Assembly: GCA_964650405.1 (NCBI GenBank)
Contig: CAZYTO010000281.1
Location: forward strand, 1 to 7,340
Direction: 5' to 3'
Source: CAZYTO01 sp964650405
GTDB lineage: Bacteria; Acidobacteriota; Thermoanaerobaculia; Gp7-AA8
Length of the DNA: 7,340 nt
Of the stretch, positions 1-5,331 are shown one piece after another. The notes under the pieces are model-generated. The model made no database searches. It worked only from the letters and a program-made list of their open reading frames with translations, and was not told the DNA's origin. Positions within the stretch are counted from its first letter, which is position 1; each line of letters opens with the position of its first letter. The position numbers were made by a program, and so were the translations under genes.

Positions 1-199
1 CCTCGCCGATGATCGCGTTCTGCACCGTGTTCGAGAGCGTCAGCAGCACGACCAGATCGAACGGATTGAGCTGGGCCAGCTCCCGCTTGCCGAAGACGCG
101 CAGGAGGAGGATGAGGAAGATGTAGACGAGGATGGGGCGGATGATCTTCTCGAGCAGGGGAATGGACATCGTGAACATGTCGTGCAGGAGATGTTCCAT
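1..199 (-). CDS. DUF421 (YetF-type) membrane protein, N-terminal part
   Basis: This is the first 66 codons of a minus-strand gene that leaves the window at its left edge. The start ATG is at 199-197. A strong Shine-Dalgarno AAGGAG (213-208 on the minus strand) lies 8 nt upstream. Residues about 19-36 form a hydrophobic helix (IIRPILVYIFLILLLRVFG), followed by GKRELAQLNPFDLVVLLTLS and a second hydrophobic stretch ending in NTVQNAIIG. The order helix, GKR, L-x-PFDLVV, S-x-x-VQNAI is the hallmark of the N-terminal half of the DUF421 family (COG2323, Bacillus YetF/YdfS). These are inner-membrane proteins whose cytoplasmic C-terminal domain is missing here. The family's biochemical role is poorly defined. 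The gene lies downstream of, and on the same strand as, the metallo-hydrolase gene, but 97 nt and a large inverted repeat separate them, so co-transcription is uncertain. Confidence 0.85.
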   Translation of the reverse strand, partial: MEHLLHDMFTMSIPLLEKIIRPILVYIFLILLLRVFGKRELAQLNPFDLVVLLTLSNTVQNAIIGE

Positions 200-207
200 G
201 GCGGCGG

Positions 208-213
208 CTCCTT
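208..213 (-). promoter_or_regulatory. Shine-Dalgarno of the DUF421 gene
   Basis: The minus strand reads AAGGAG here, with 8 nt (CCGCCGCC) to the ATG at 199. This is the site that fixes the start of the partial gene. Confidence 0.7.
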
Positions 214-219
214 TTTGAA

Positions 220-286
220 AGGGCGAAGGACGAAGGTGCGAAGGCGAAGGATGATCAAGGCATCCTGCGCCTTCTTGCTTCGCCCT
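220..286. repeat. Large imperfect inverted repeat between the metallo-hydrolase and DUF421 genes
   Basis: The outer arms are 220-228 (AGGGCGAAG) and 278-286 (CTTCGCCCT), which are perfect complements. The inner arms are 241-253 and 261-273, thirteen bases with one mismatch, closing a 7-nt loop at 254-260. The left side also carries four copies of CGAAGG (224-229, 231-236, 239-244, 245-250), so the structure is asymmetric, with an unpaired block on the left. Both flanking genes are on the minus strand. The fold could end transcription of the metallo-hydrolase gene or sit in the DUF421 leader. No real U-run follows the stem on the minus strand (CCCTTTC), so it is not a classical intrinsic terminator. 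A dispersed intergenic repeat is the other reading. Confidence 0.6.
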
Positions 287-298
287 ACTCCCGTTCGT

Positions 299-1195
299 TC
301 ATGGTTTGACCGTGAGTAAGTCGTGTCCCACCACGATCGTGCCGGAGTACGCGCGCGCGGCGCTCTGCCGGAACGTCTCATCCTCCCCTGCCGGGGTGAG
401 GTGCGTGAGCACGAGGGTCTTTACCTTGGCGTCGCGGGCCGCGACGCCTGCTTCTTCGGCACTGGTGTGATAGCTCTTCAGCCGCGCGGCCACTTCCGGC
501 GAGTCGACGTTGTCGAACCACTCCGGCAGATACGCCTCGTGGATGAGAACGTCCGCGCCGCGCGCATACTTGACCAGGTTCGGCGACGGGCGCGTATCGC
601 CGGAGATGACGATCGAGCGCCCGCCGCAATCGAAGCGGTAGCCGAACGCCGGCACGACCGGGCGGTGGTCGACATCGAACGCCGTCACTTTCACGACGCC
701 ATCATCCAACACAATCCCTTCCCGGACGAGGTGCGTCTCGATCGTCGCGCCGAGGGCGGGGTGCTTCTCGACGAGATCGCGGCGGATGTGGATGTCTTCG
801 GCGAAGAACTCCAGCATGGCCCGCGACAGCCGCTCCACGCCGCGTGGGCCGTACAGCTCGAGCGGCCGCGCTTTCCTGCCGAATTGCCATGACGTGTTGA
901 AGACGTCGGGCAGGCCGGCCGTATGGTCGGAGTGGAGGTGCGTGAGAAAGACCGCGGCCAGCTTGTCGTACCCCAGCTCCGTGGCTGCGATGCGCATCGT
1001 CGCCCCGCGCCCCGCGTCGACGAGGAACCACTTGTCGCCGGCCACGACCACCGTCGCCGCCCCGGCATGCTGCGGATCCGGCCGCGGATAGCCGGTGCCA
1101 AGCAGGATCGCCTCGAAGCGGGCGGAGGGAGGGGCGGCGGCCACGGACAACGTGAACGCAGCGATGAACCCGAGGACGAGGCTCCTACCCCTCAC
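299..1195 (-). CDS. Exported MBL-fold metallo-hydrolase (RNase Z/arylsulfatase-like)
   Basis: The frame encodes 298 residues from a GTG at 1195-1193 to a TGA at 301-299. I chose this start because it directly precedes a typical signal peptide (basic RGR, hydrophobic LVLGFIAAFTLSVA, then AAAPPSA). The frame stays open further upstream, but that part is low-complexity, Arg-rich and overlaps an intergenic repeat. No strong ribosome site is visible. The body has the full metallo-beta-lactamase signature: HLHSDH at residues 86-91, a His in VDHRP near 177, the bridging Asp in SGDT (198-201), His 243 in YHTS and the last ligand His in LTHLTP (265). Order and spacing match the RNase Z-like branch (Lactamase_B_2, COG1234). 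Known family members bind two zinc ions and hydrolyse phosphodiesters, sulfate esters or lactones. The signal peptide argues against tRNA processing and for a periplasmic or secreted enzyme. The substrate is unknown. Confidence 0.85.
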   Translation of the reverse strand: MRGRSLVLGFIAAFTLSVAAAPPSARFEAILLGTGYPRPDPQHAGAATVVVAGDKWFLVDAGRGATMRIAATELGYDKLAAVFLTHLHSDHTAGLPDVFNTSWQFGRKARPLELYGPRGVERLSRAMLEFFAEDIHIRRDLVEKHPALGATIETHLVREGIVLDDGVVKVTAFDVDHRPVVPAFGYRFDCGGRSIVISGDTRPSPNLVKYARGADVLIHEAYLPEWFDNVDSPEVAARLKSYHTSAEEAGVAARDAKVKTLVLTHLTPAGEDETFRQSAARAYSGTIVVGHDLLTVKP

Positions 1196-1256
1196 CCCGC
1201 CGCTACGCTGACTGCTTGCCGGTGATTCAGCGCATGGCGAGGAGCGCTCCGCGGCG

Positions 1257-1279
1257 ACCCTCTCCCGGTGGGAGAGGGT
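1257..1279. repeat. REP-like palindrome in the gap 1196-1370
   Basis: The arms CCCTCTCCC (1258-1266) and GGGAGAGGG (1270-1278) are perfect complements around GGT, extended by an A-T pair at 1257/1279. This gives a 10-bp stem with a 3-nt loop. The flanks are a mosaic of short C-rich words (ACCCCTCACCCCGC at about 1187-1200, GCTCCGCGGCGACC at about 1246-1259). This arrangement resembles the dispersed extragenic palindromes of many GC-rich genomes. There is no T-run on either side, so I do not call it a terminator. The rest of the gap holds no gene that I can support. Confidence 0.6.
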
Positions 1280-1328
1280 GTGCACGCGGCGTCGTTGCGC
1301 AATGGCGACGAGTCTTTGTCGACGACTC

Positions 1329-1343
1329 GGGAGAACTGCTCCC
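1329..1343. repeat. Short hairpin downstream of the NUDIX gene
   Basis: GGGAG (1329-1333) and CTCCC (1339-1343) pair around AACTG. A second short pairing, CGAGTC (1309-1314) with GACTCG (1324-1329), lies just beside it. Both sit 3' of the minus-strand NUDIX stop codon at 1371. They could slow or stop polymerase there, but no U-tract follows and stems this short are common in GC-rich DNA. Confidence 0.3.
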
Positions 1344-1370
1344 GCTCGCCGCCCGCCGCCCCCCGCTCGC

Positions 1371-1943
1371 CTAGGCCAGCAATTCGTCATAGACCACCTG
1401 CGACCAGCTCTCCATCGCCTCGCGCGCCTGGGCCAGCTCCGCGCGCGGGCGCCAGGCGCCGCGCATCTTCTCGGTCTCCAGCACCGTCACGTCAGGGGAG
1501 ACGGCGTCGAGGAGAAACACGGCGCCGAGGTGGACGCGCCCGACCTCGGTCGATTCATCGTTGAGGATGCCGGCGAACGTCAGCGTGTAATCGCCCGCCA
1601 CGTGCACTTCCTCGTCGAGCTCCTTCTTCAGGCCAGCCATCAGGTCGTGGCCGGGATTGATGTGCCCTCCGATGCCGAGGGAGAGCTTGTGGTGCAGGCG
1701 GGCCTCGGTCTGCTTTGCCGTGCGCTCCAGCACGAAGACGTCGCCGCCGTGCCGGAGGACGACATACGGGATGATCTGCCGCCACTCCTCGCTCACCTCG
1801 GCCACGGGGCGGTCGAGGAACGTGTGCTCGCGCTCGATCAGTTCGAGGATCGCCTCGGTGTCGTGCCGGATGAGCGTGGCCGTGAAGAACGGACGGAGCT
1901 TGCCGGTGGCCACCACCATGACCTGCTCCGACGCTCCGTTCAT
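1371..1943 (-). CDS. NUDIX-like phosphohydrolase
   Basis: This is a 190-residue protein starting at the ATG at 1943-1941 and ending in TAG. A second in-frame ATG at 1919 has the better ribosome site (GGAG on the minus strand at 1929-1926, 6 nt upstream). I kept the longer form because SEQVMVV resembles the usual N-terminus of this NUDIX-like group, so either start is possible. The core runs from IPYVVLRHGGDVFVLER (about 58-74) through LGIGGHINPGHD into the NUDIX helix KKELDEEV (106-113). Against the consensus GX5EX7REUXEEXGU, the acidic metal-binding residues E108, E111 and E112 are kept. The consensus first E is H99, R is K107 and the late G is H114. This variant box with GGHI is known from a NUDIX-like family often labelled phosphoesterase. 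It probably hydrolyses a nucleoside-diphosphate-X compound; the substrate is unknown. The protein is cytoplasmic with no signal or membrane segment. It is divergent from the small bicistron, with 67 bp between the starts. Confidence 0.85.
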   Translation of the reverse strand: MNGASEQVMVVATGKLRPFFTATLIRHDTEAILELIEREHTFLDRPVAEVSEEWRQIIPYVVLRHGGDVFVLERTAKQTEARLHHKLSLGIGGHINPGHDLMAGLKKELDEEVHVAGDYTLTFAGILNDESTEVGRVHLGAVFLLDAVSPDVTVLETEKMRGAWRPRAELAQAREAMESWSQVVYDELLA

Positions 1944-2010
1944 TCGAGCAAGAGTAGCAGGGGAGGGGTAGGGATTTTGGCGCAAGTTGCACTCCTCTGT
2001 TGAGGTTGCG

Positions 2011-2391
2011 ATGAATAGTGCAATGGTCTGGACGTTGCTCTTCGGCGCAGTCGGTGGCGTAGCCAACTGCATCCTGGTGCATGACGGTTTTTCGTTGCCC
2101 CGCGTCGTGAAGAAGGAGACGGGCGAGATACTACTCACGCCCGGTTTCGCCGGCCCGCTTCTCCTTGGCATGATCGCGGCGCTGGCGACGTACCTCCTGG
2201 GCGCTTCCAAGTTGGAAGAGGCGAGCCAACACGGCATTGCGCTGATCAGTGGGTTGGGTGGAGGAAATGTGCTCACCAGCTTGTTGCAAAGGCAGCAGAC
2301 CGCCATACTTGGTGAGAAGGTCCAGCAAATGGAACAAACCCTGAAAAACCTGAAACCCACCAGAGGAGTACAAGATGGAAGCAAACGTTGA
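2011..2391 (+). CDS. Small two-helix membrane protein of unknown function
   Basis: The protein has 126 residues. The ATG at 2011 is preceded by TGAGG (2001-2005) with a 5-nt spacer. A TTG at 1987 would add eight residues but has no ribosome site. Residues about 5-23 form a first membrane helix with small residues (LLFGAVGGVANCILV). A polar, charged loop 24-44 (HDGFSLPRVVKKETGEI) follows, then a second helix at about 46-64 (FAGPLLLGMIAALATYLLG). A Gly-rich segment ISGLGGGNVLTSLL (79-92) leads into a Gln/Glu/Lys-rich, probably coiled-coil tail (about 92-115). The layout, with a GG-containing first helix, PGF before the second helix and GxGGxxxLT after it, recalls small uncharacterised membrane proteins such as DUF4257. 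I cannot assign it to that family. By hand count about 40 of 126 codons end in A or T, more than in the flanking genes. It overlaps the next gene by 17 nt. Confidence 0.75.
   Translation: MNSAMVWTLLFGAVGGVANCILVHDGFSLPRVVKKETGEILLTPGFAGPLLLGMIAALATYLLGASKLEEASQHGIALISGLGGGNVLTSLLQRQQTAILGEKVQQMEQTLKNLKPTRGVQDGSKR
2362..2368 (+). promoter_or_regulatory. Shine-Dalgarno inside the upstream gene
   Basis: AGAGGAG lies 6 nt before the ATG at 2375 and within the last codons of the membrane-protein gene. It is one of the strongest ribosome sites in the window. It supports the short downstream gene being real and translated together with the gene it overlaps. Confidence 0.75.
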
Positions 2392-2665
2392 CGCTGTCCT
2401 TCAGCACGGACTCGCTCAACATCGATGGGACGAGGTGATCGAGCAATTGCGGAAAGGCGGCGATGAGAGCGCCGGCGATCCGGCGGCCATGGTTCTCGAC
2501 AACGTCCGTGCCGAGGTAAGTGAGCTCATCGACAGCCTAATCAGTGCTTCGTCCGTGAGGGAGGTGAGTCGGATTGGCAAGAAGTTGAATGAGCGGATCG
2601 TCATCATGAAGGGTCTGGAATCGGCGATCGCGGAGCGGTCGCTTGCCGTCTCGAACGCCGGCTAA
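2375..2665 (+). CDS. Small helical protein of unknown function, coupled to the membrane protein
   Basis: This is a 96-residue soluble protein with no signal peptide or membrane segment. The ATG at 2375 follows a strong AGAGGAG and overlaps the preceding gene by 17 nt, so the pair is almost certainly co-transcribed and probably translationally coupled. The sequence looks all-helical: an N-terminal helix around HGLAQHRWDEVIEQLRKGG, a short Gly/Asp/Pro linker (about 29-36), then a long amphipathic region from MVLDNVRAEVSELIDSL through VREVSRIGKKLNERIVIMKGLESAIAERS. I recognise no domain or catalytic motif. Close coupling to a membrane protein with a cytosolic coiled-coil tail suggests, by inference only, that the two products interact. 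Its TAA overlaps the TAG of the convergent hisN gene by 4 bp (CTAA at 2662-2665). Confidence 0.75.
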   Translation: MEANVDAVLQHGLAQHRWDEVIEQLRKGGDESAGDPAAMVLDNVRAEVSELIDSLISASSVREVSRIGKKLNERIVIMKGLESAIAERSLAVSNAG

Positions 2666-3405
2666 CACAAGGCGCGAAGCACTTCATTGTGCACCCGTCC
2701 GTTCGTGGAGACAGCGCTCCCGCCGTCGGCGCGTGTCTCCCCGGCCAGGCTAGTGAAACGGCCGCCTGCCTCCTCGACGATGACCTGGATGGCCGCGACG
2801 TCCCACAGCGCCACCTCGGGCTCGATGGCGATCTCCACCGCCCCTTCGGCCACGAGCATGTGCGACCAGAAATCGCCGAAGCCGCGGCTGCGCCAGCAGC
2901 GGCGGGCCAGGGCCAGGAAGCGCTCACCGAGGCCGTAGTGCTCGAACCCGGGGACATCGTCGTAACAGAGGTGAGATTCGGCCAGTTGATCGACGGTCGA
3001 AACGCGGATCGGCGCACCGTTGCAGAAGGCGCCCTGGCCGCGTGCCGCCCACCACCGCCGCCCGAGGGCCGGGGCGGAGACGACGCCGGCCCGGCCTTCG
3101 AGGGCGATGAGCGTGGCGAAGACGGGAATGCCGCGGACGAAGTTCTTGGTGGCGTCGATCGGATCGACGATCCACCGCCGCCCGCCGGCGGCGCCGTCTG
3201 TACCGAATTCCTCGCCGACGATGGCGTCGTCCGGCCGCTCGCGCTGCAGGCGCTCTCTAACCATTCGCTCCACGGCTTCGTCTACTTCCGTGACCGGCGT
3301 GTGGTCGGCTTTCGTCCGCACGGCGAAGGACGTTCGAAAGGAGCGCATCGTGATCGCGTCGGCCTCGTCGGCCAGCGCGAGCGCGAGCCTAAGATCGGAG
3401 CTCAT
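2662..3405 (-). CDS. hisN: Histidinol-phosphatase, inositol-monophosphatase family
   Basis: This 247-residue cytoplasmic protein would dephosphorylate L-histidinol phosphate in histidine biosynthesis. It has the FIG/IMPase motifs in order: VGEEFG (63-68, metal-binding Glu), WIVDPIDATKNF (78-89, metal-binding D81 and D84), and LWDVAAIQVIVEEAGG (200-215, D202). Beyond these, VSAPALGRRWWAARGQGAF (109-127), the RGFGDFW segment and LVAEGAVEIAIEPEVALWD closely match what I remember of Corynebacterium-type HisN, which separates it from generic inositol or PAP phosphatases. The N-terminus MSSDLRLALALADEADAITMRSF also fits HisN, which supports the ATG at 3405-3403 although no ribosome site precedes it. 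One deviation is the usual DPIDGT reading DPIDAT (A85). No other histidine genes are in the window, so the gene stands alone. It overlaps its neighbours at both ends. Confidence 0.88.
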   Translation of the reverse strand: MSSDLRLALALADEADAITMRSFRTSFAVRTKADHTPVTEVDEAVERMVRERLQRERPDDAIVGEEFGTDGAAGGRRWIVDPIDATKNFVRGIPVFATLIALEGRAGVVSAPALGRRWWAARGQGAFCNGAPIRVSTVDQLAESHLCYDDVPGFEHYGLGERFLALARRCWRSRGFGDFWSHMLVAEGAVEIAIEPEVALWDVAAIQVIVEEAGGRFTSLAGETRADGGSAVSTNGRVHNEVLRALC

Positions 3406-4591
3406 GAAACGGATTCTACTGTCGCTTCTCCTGCTCGTAGCACCCGTCGCCGAGGCAGCCATCGATCCTGCCGCCGCGAAGAGCGCCTTCGCCGAGCTTC
3501 GCGCCATGTGCGATCGCGACGGCGGCCGGATGTGGGGCGTGGGGCTCTGCGGGCCGACGCTCTTCGTCGAGCGCGGCACGCGCGCGGTGGTCGGCAACGA
3601 GCCGCTCCCCGCGGAAGTCCTGCCCAAGAACATCGGCATCGCCAACACCGCCGTCGACTGGAACGGCAAGCACTGGACGATGGTGGTCTGGCCGTTGCCG
3701 GAGGACGCGTATGCGCGCCGGGTCATCCTGGCGCACGAGTCGTTTCACCGCGTGCAGGAAGGCCTCGGCTTCCCGGCAACGGGACAGCCGAACGCGCACC
3801 TCGCCACGCTCGACGGCCGGACGCTGCTGCAGCTCGAGTGGCGGGCCCTGGCGGCGGCGCTGGAGGCAGGGAAGGAGGAGCGGCGCCGGGCCGTCGCGGA
3901 TGCGCTCTACTTCCGCGAGCTGCGGCGGAAGAAATTCGCCGAGGCGGCGAAGGAGGAGGGCCAGCTCGAAATGAATGAAGGTCTGGCCGAGTACAGCGGT
4001 ACCGCCCTCGCCGAGCCGTCGGTCGCTGCGCGTGCGCCGCACGTCATCAAGGCCCTCCATGACGCGGAGCGGTACCCGACCTTCGAGCGCTCCTTCGCCT
4101 ATGCCAGCGGTCCGGCATACGGAGCGTTGCTCGATGCGGCGGATCCGCACTGGCGGCGGAAGCTGAAGCGCACGGACGACCTCGGTGTTCTCCTTGCTCA
4201 AGCCTACCGGGTGACCCCGGCGGCGACGGTCGAAGCGGGCGCCTACGGTGGCGCCGCGCTGACGGCGGCGGAGCAGAAGCGCGAAGAGGCGCGGCAGGCA
4301 CAACTGCGCGCGTTCCAGGCCCGATTCATCGACGGTCCGACGCTGGTGCTCCCTCTCATCAACATGAACATCCAGTTCGATCCGAATGAGACCCAGGCCT
4401 TTCCGGGTCACGGGACGGTCTATCCGAAGCTCCACATCAATGACGACTGGGGCTCCGTCGACGTCACGCGCAACGGCGCGCTGCTCACGTCCGACTGGAA
4501 GAAGCTGATCGTGCCGCGCGCAGGCGACGACTACACCCTCACGCTCAAGGAAGGGTGGGAGGTGATGGAGGGGACGCTTCGGAAGAAGTAA
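3404..4591 (+). CDS. Secreted HExxH metallopeptidase-like protein, family not recognised
   Basis: The protein has 395 residues. The ATG at 3404 starts a clear signal peptide (MKR, then ILLSLLLLVAPVAEA, cleavage probably near residue 18-19), so the start is well supported, although the nearest GGAG (3397-3400) is only 3 nt away. After an N-terminal region with two cysteines (C36, C49) and a segment LPKNIGIANTAVDWNGKHWTMVVWPLP, it has HESFH at 111-115 within VILAHESFHRVQEGLGFP. About 75 residues later comes NEGLAEYSG (191-199). HExxH with a downstream NExxxE is the pattern of gluzincin zinc peptidases, where the last Glu would be the third ligand. The long charged helix between them (about 150-187) and a C-terminal strand-rich part (about 330-395) are unassigned. 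I infer a periplasmic or secreted zinc peptidase, or a degenerate relative. Its start codon shares bases with that of hisN on the other strand. Confidence 0.75.
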   Translation: MKRILLSLLLLVAPVAEAAIDPAAAKSAFAELRAMCDRDGGRMWGVGLCGPTLFVERGTRAVVGNEPLPAEVLPKNIGIANTAVDWNGKHWTMVVWPLPEDAYARRVILAHESFHRVQEGLGFPATGQPNAHLATLDGRTLLQLEWRALAAALEAGKEERRRAVADALYFRELRRKKFAEAAKEEGQLEMNEGLAEYSGTALAEPSVAARAPHVIKALHDAERYPTFERSFAYASGPAYGALLDAADPHWRRKLKRTDDLGVLLAQAYRVTPAATVEAGAYGGAALTAAEQKREEARQAQLRAFQARFIDGPTLVLPLINMNIQFDPNETQAFPGHGTVYPKLHINDDWGSVDVTRNGALLTSDWKKLIVPRAGDDYTLTLKEGWEVMEGTLRKK

Positions 4592-4610
4592 ACAAGAACC
4601 ATCCGATGCT

Positions 4611-5321
4611 TCATGGCTCCGGCGGTGCCAGCGGTCTCCGCACGTAGACCCACCACGCCACCACCGCCGTGGCCGCTCCCGCGGTGACGTGCTTGAGCGT
4701 GTGACCGCTGACGCCGGCGGCGTCGTAGATGGGGCGGTCGAGCAGCTCGAAGGCCTTGGCAAGGGCGTAGAGCACGCCGACCAGGATCAGGGCGTAGCTG
4801 TGGGTGAAGCGCGGCTTCGTCATCACGAGCAGCATGCCGATGACGAGCATGGGGAAGAACTGCACGAAGCCGTACGGACGGAGGTCGTTCGCCACGCGCC
4901 ACCAGACAATGCTGGCCACGCCGAGCGTGAGCAGGAGCGGGAGGATGTGCAGGTCGAGGCGCTCCTCGAAGAGCATGGCCACGATCGCGGCGAAGCAGAT
5001 GATCATGCCGAGGCGGTCGTAGACGAGGCGGGCGTCGTTCGGCCAAAGGTGGTAGTACGTGGAGCCGAAGCAGGTGGCCAGTGTGCCGAGGAAGAACGTG
5101 ACCACGGCCTGCGATCGCGCTGCCTTCACGCGCGCCAGCGAGAAGAAGCCGGCCATGGCGGCCACGAGAAACGCGGCGTTGGAGGCCACCACCGGCAGGC
5201 GCGGTCCGGCGAAGTCATGGTAGCGCTGATCCTGGGGGATGGGCCGCAGCGCGAGCATCACCGCCACGAACGCCACAAGAGCAAACAAACCCATTGCGCG
5301 CGCGGCGCGGGTCTGTATCAT
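4611..5321 (-). CDS. CREST/alkaline-ceramidase-like membrane hydrolase
   Basis: This is a 236-residue polytopic membrane protein with about seven hydrophobic segments. The start at 5321 has GGA 8 nt upstream. Alternatives at 5333 (MESAMIQ) and 5342 would overlap the divergent ABC gene. The signature residues of alkaline ceramidases (aPHC family, CREST superfamily) are all present: S87 and H91 in FGSTYYHLWPND, D102 in VYDRLGM, and H207 and H211 in SGHTLKH. Their spacing (S to H 4, H to D 11, H to H 4) equals that of human ACER3, where the three His bind zinc and Ser/Asp take part in amide hydrolysis. This is a strong argument for an active zinc-dependent membrane hydrolase. The substrate is open, because few bacteria make ceramides; an N-acyl lipid amide is a guess. 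The 3' end is 19 nt from the end of the convergent metallopeptidase-like gene, with no terminator visible between them. Confidence 0.85.
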   Translation of the reverse strand: MIQTRAARAMGLFALVAFVAVMLALRPIPQDQRYHDFAGPRLPVVASNAAFLVAAMAGFFSLARVKAARSQAVVTFFLGTLATCFGSTYYHLWPNDARLVYDRLGMIICFAAIVAMLFEERLDLHILPLLLTLGVASIVWWRVANDLRPYGFVQFFPMLVIGMLLVMTKPRFTHSYALILVGVLYALAKAFELLDRPIYDAAGVSGHTLKHVTAGAATAVVAWWVYVRRPLAPPEP

Positions 5322-5331
5322 CGCGGATTCC

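Noticed and set aside
323..892. Plus-strand open frame of 189 codons opposite the metallo-hydrolase
   Set aside because: The minus strand has all five metal-binding motifs; the plus frame has none.
1196..1390. N-terminal extension of the metallo-hydrolase frame up to 1390
   Set aside because: The extra 65 residues are Arg-rich, overlap the palindrome region and the end of the NUDIX gene, and would bury a good signal peptide.
1278..2003. Plus-strand open frame of 241 codons opposite the NUDIX gene
   Set aside because: The minus strand carries a NUDIX motif and a sensible start. The plus frame is His/Arg-rich and motif-free.
1944..2010. Promoter for the small bicistron (TTGGCG at 1977 or TTGCAC at 1988 as -35)
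   Set aside because: No matching -10 element at a proper distance, and the match is too weak to call in GC-rich DNA.
1944..2384. N-terminal extension of the NUDIX frame beyond 1943
   Set aside because: It would run antisense through the small bicistron and is not needed for the NUDIX fold.
2689..3978. Long plus-strand open frame of 429 codons
   Set aside because: It is antisense to hisN and then overlaps the metallopeptidase-like gene in another frame. Its protein is Arg/Ala/Gly-rich without motifs, while the overlapped genes have clear family motifs or a signal peptide.
4592..4610. Terminator between the convergent metallopeptidase-like and ceramidase-like genes
   Set aside because: The 19 bases contain no inverted repeat and no T-run.
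3416..4762. Long minus-strand open frame of 448 codons
   Set aside because: It is antisense to the metallopeptidase-like gene and rich in Arg, Pro and His. This is the usual by-product of high GC; no signal or domain is visible.
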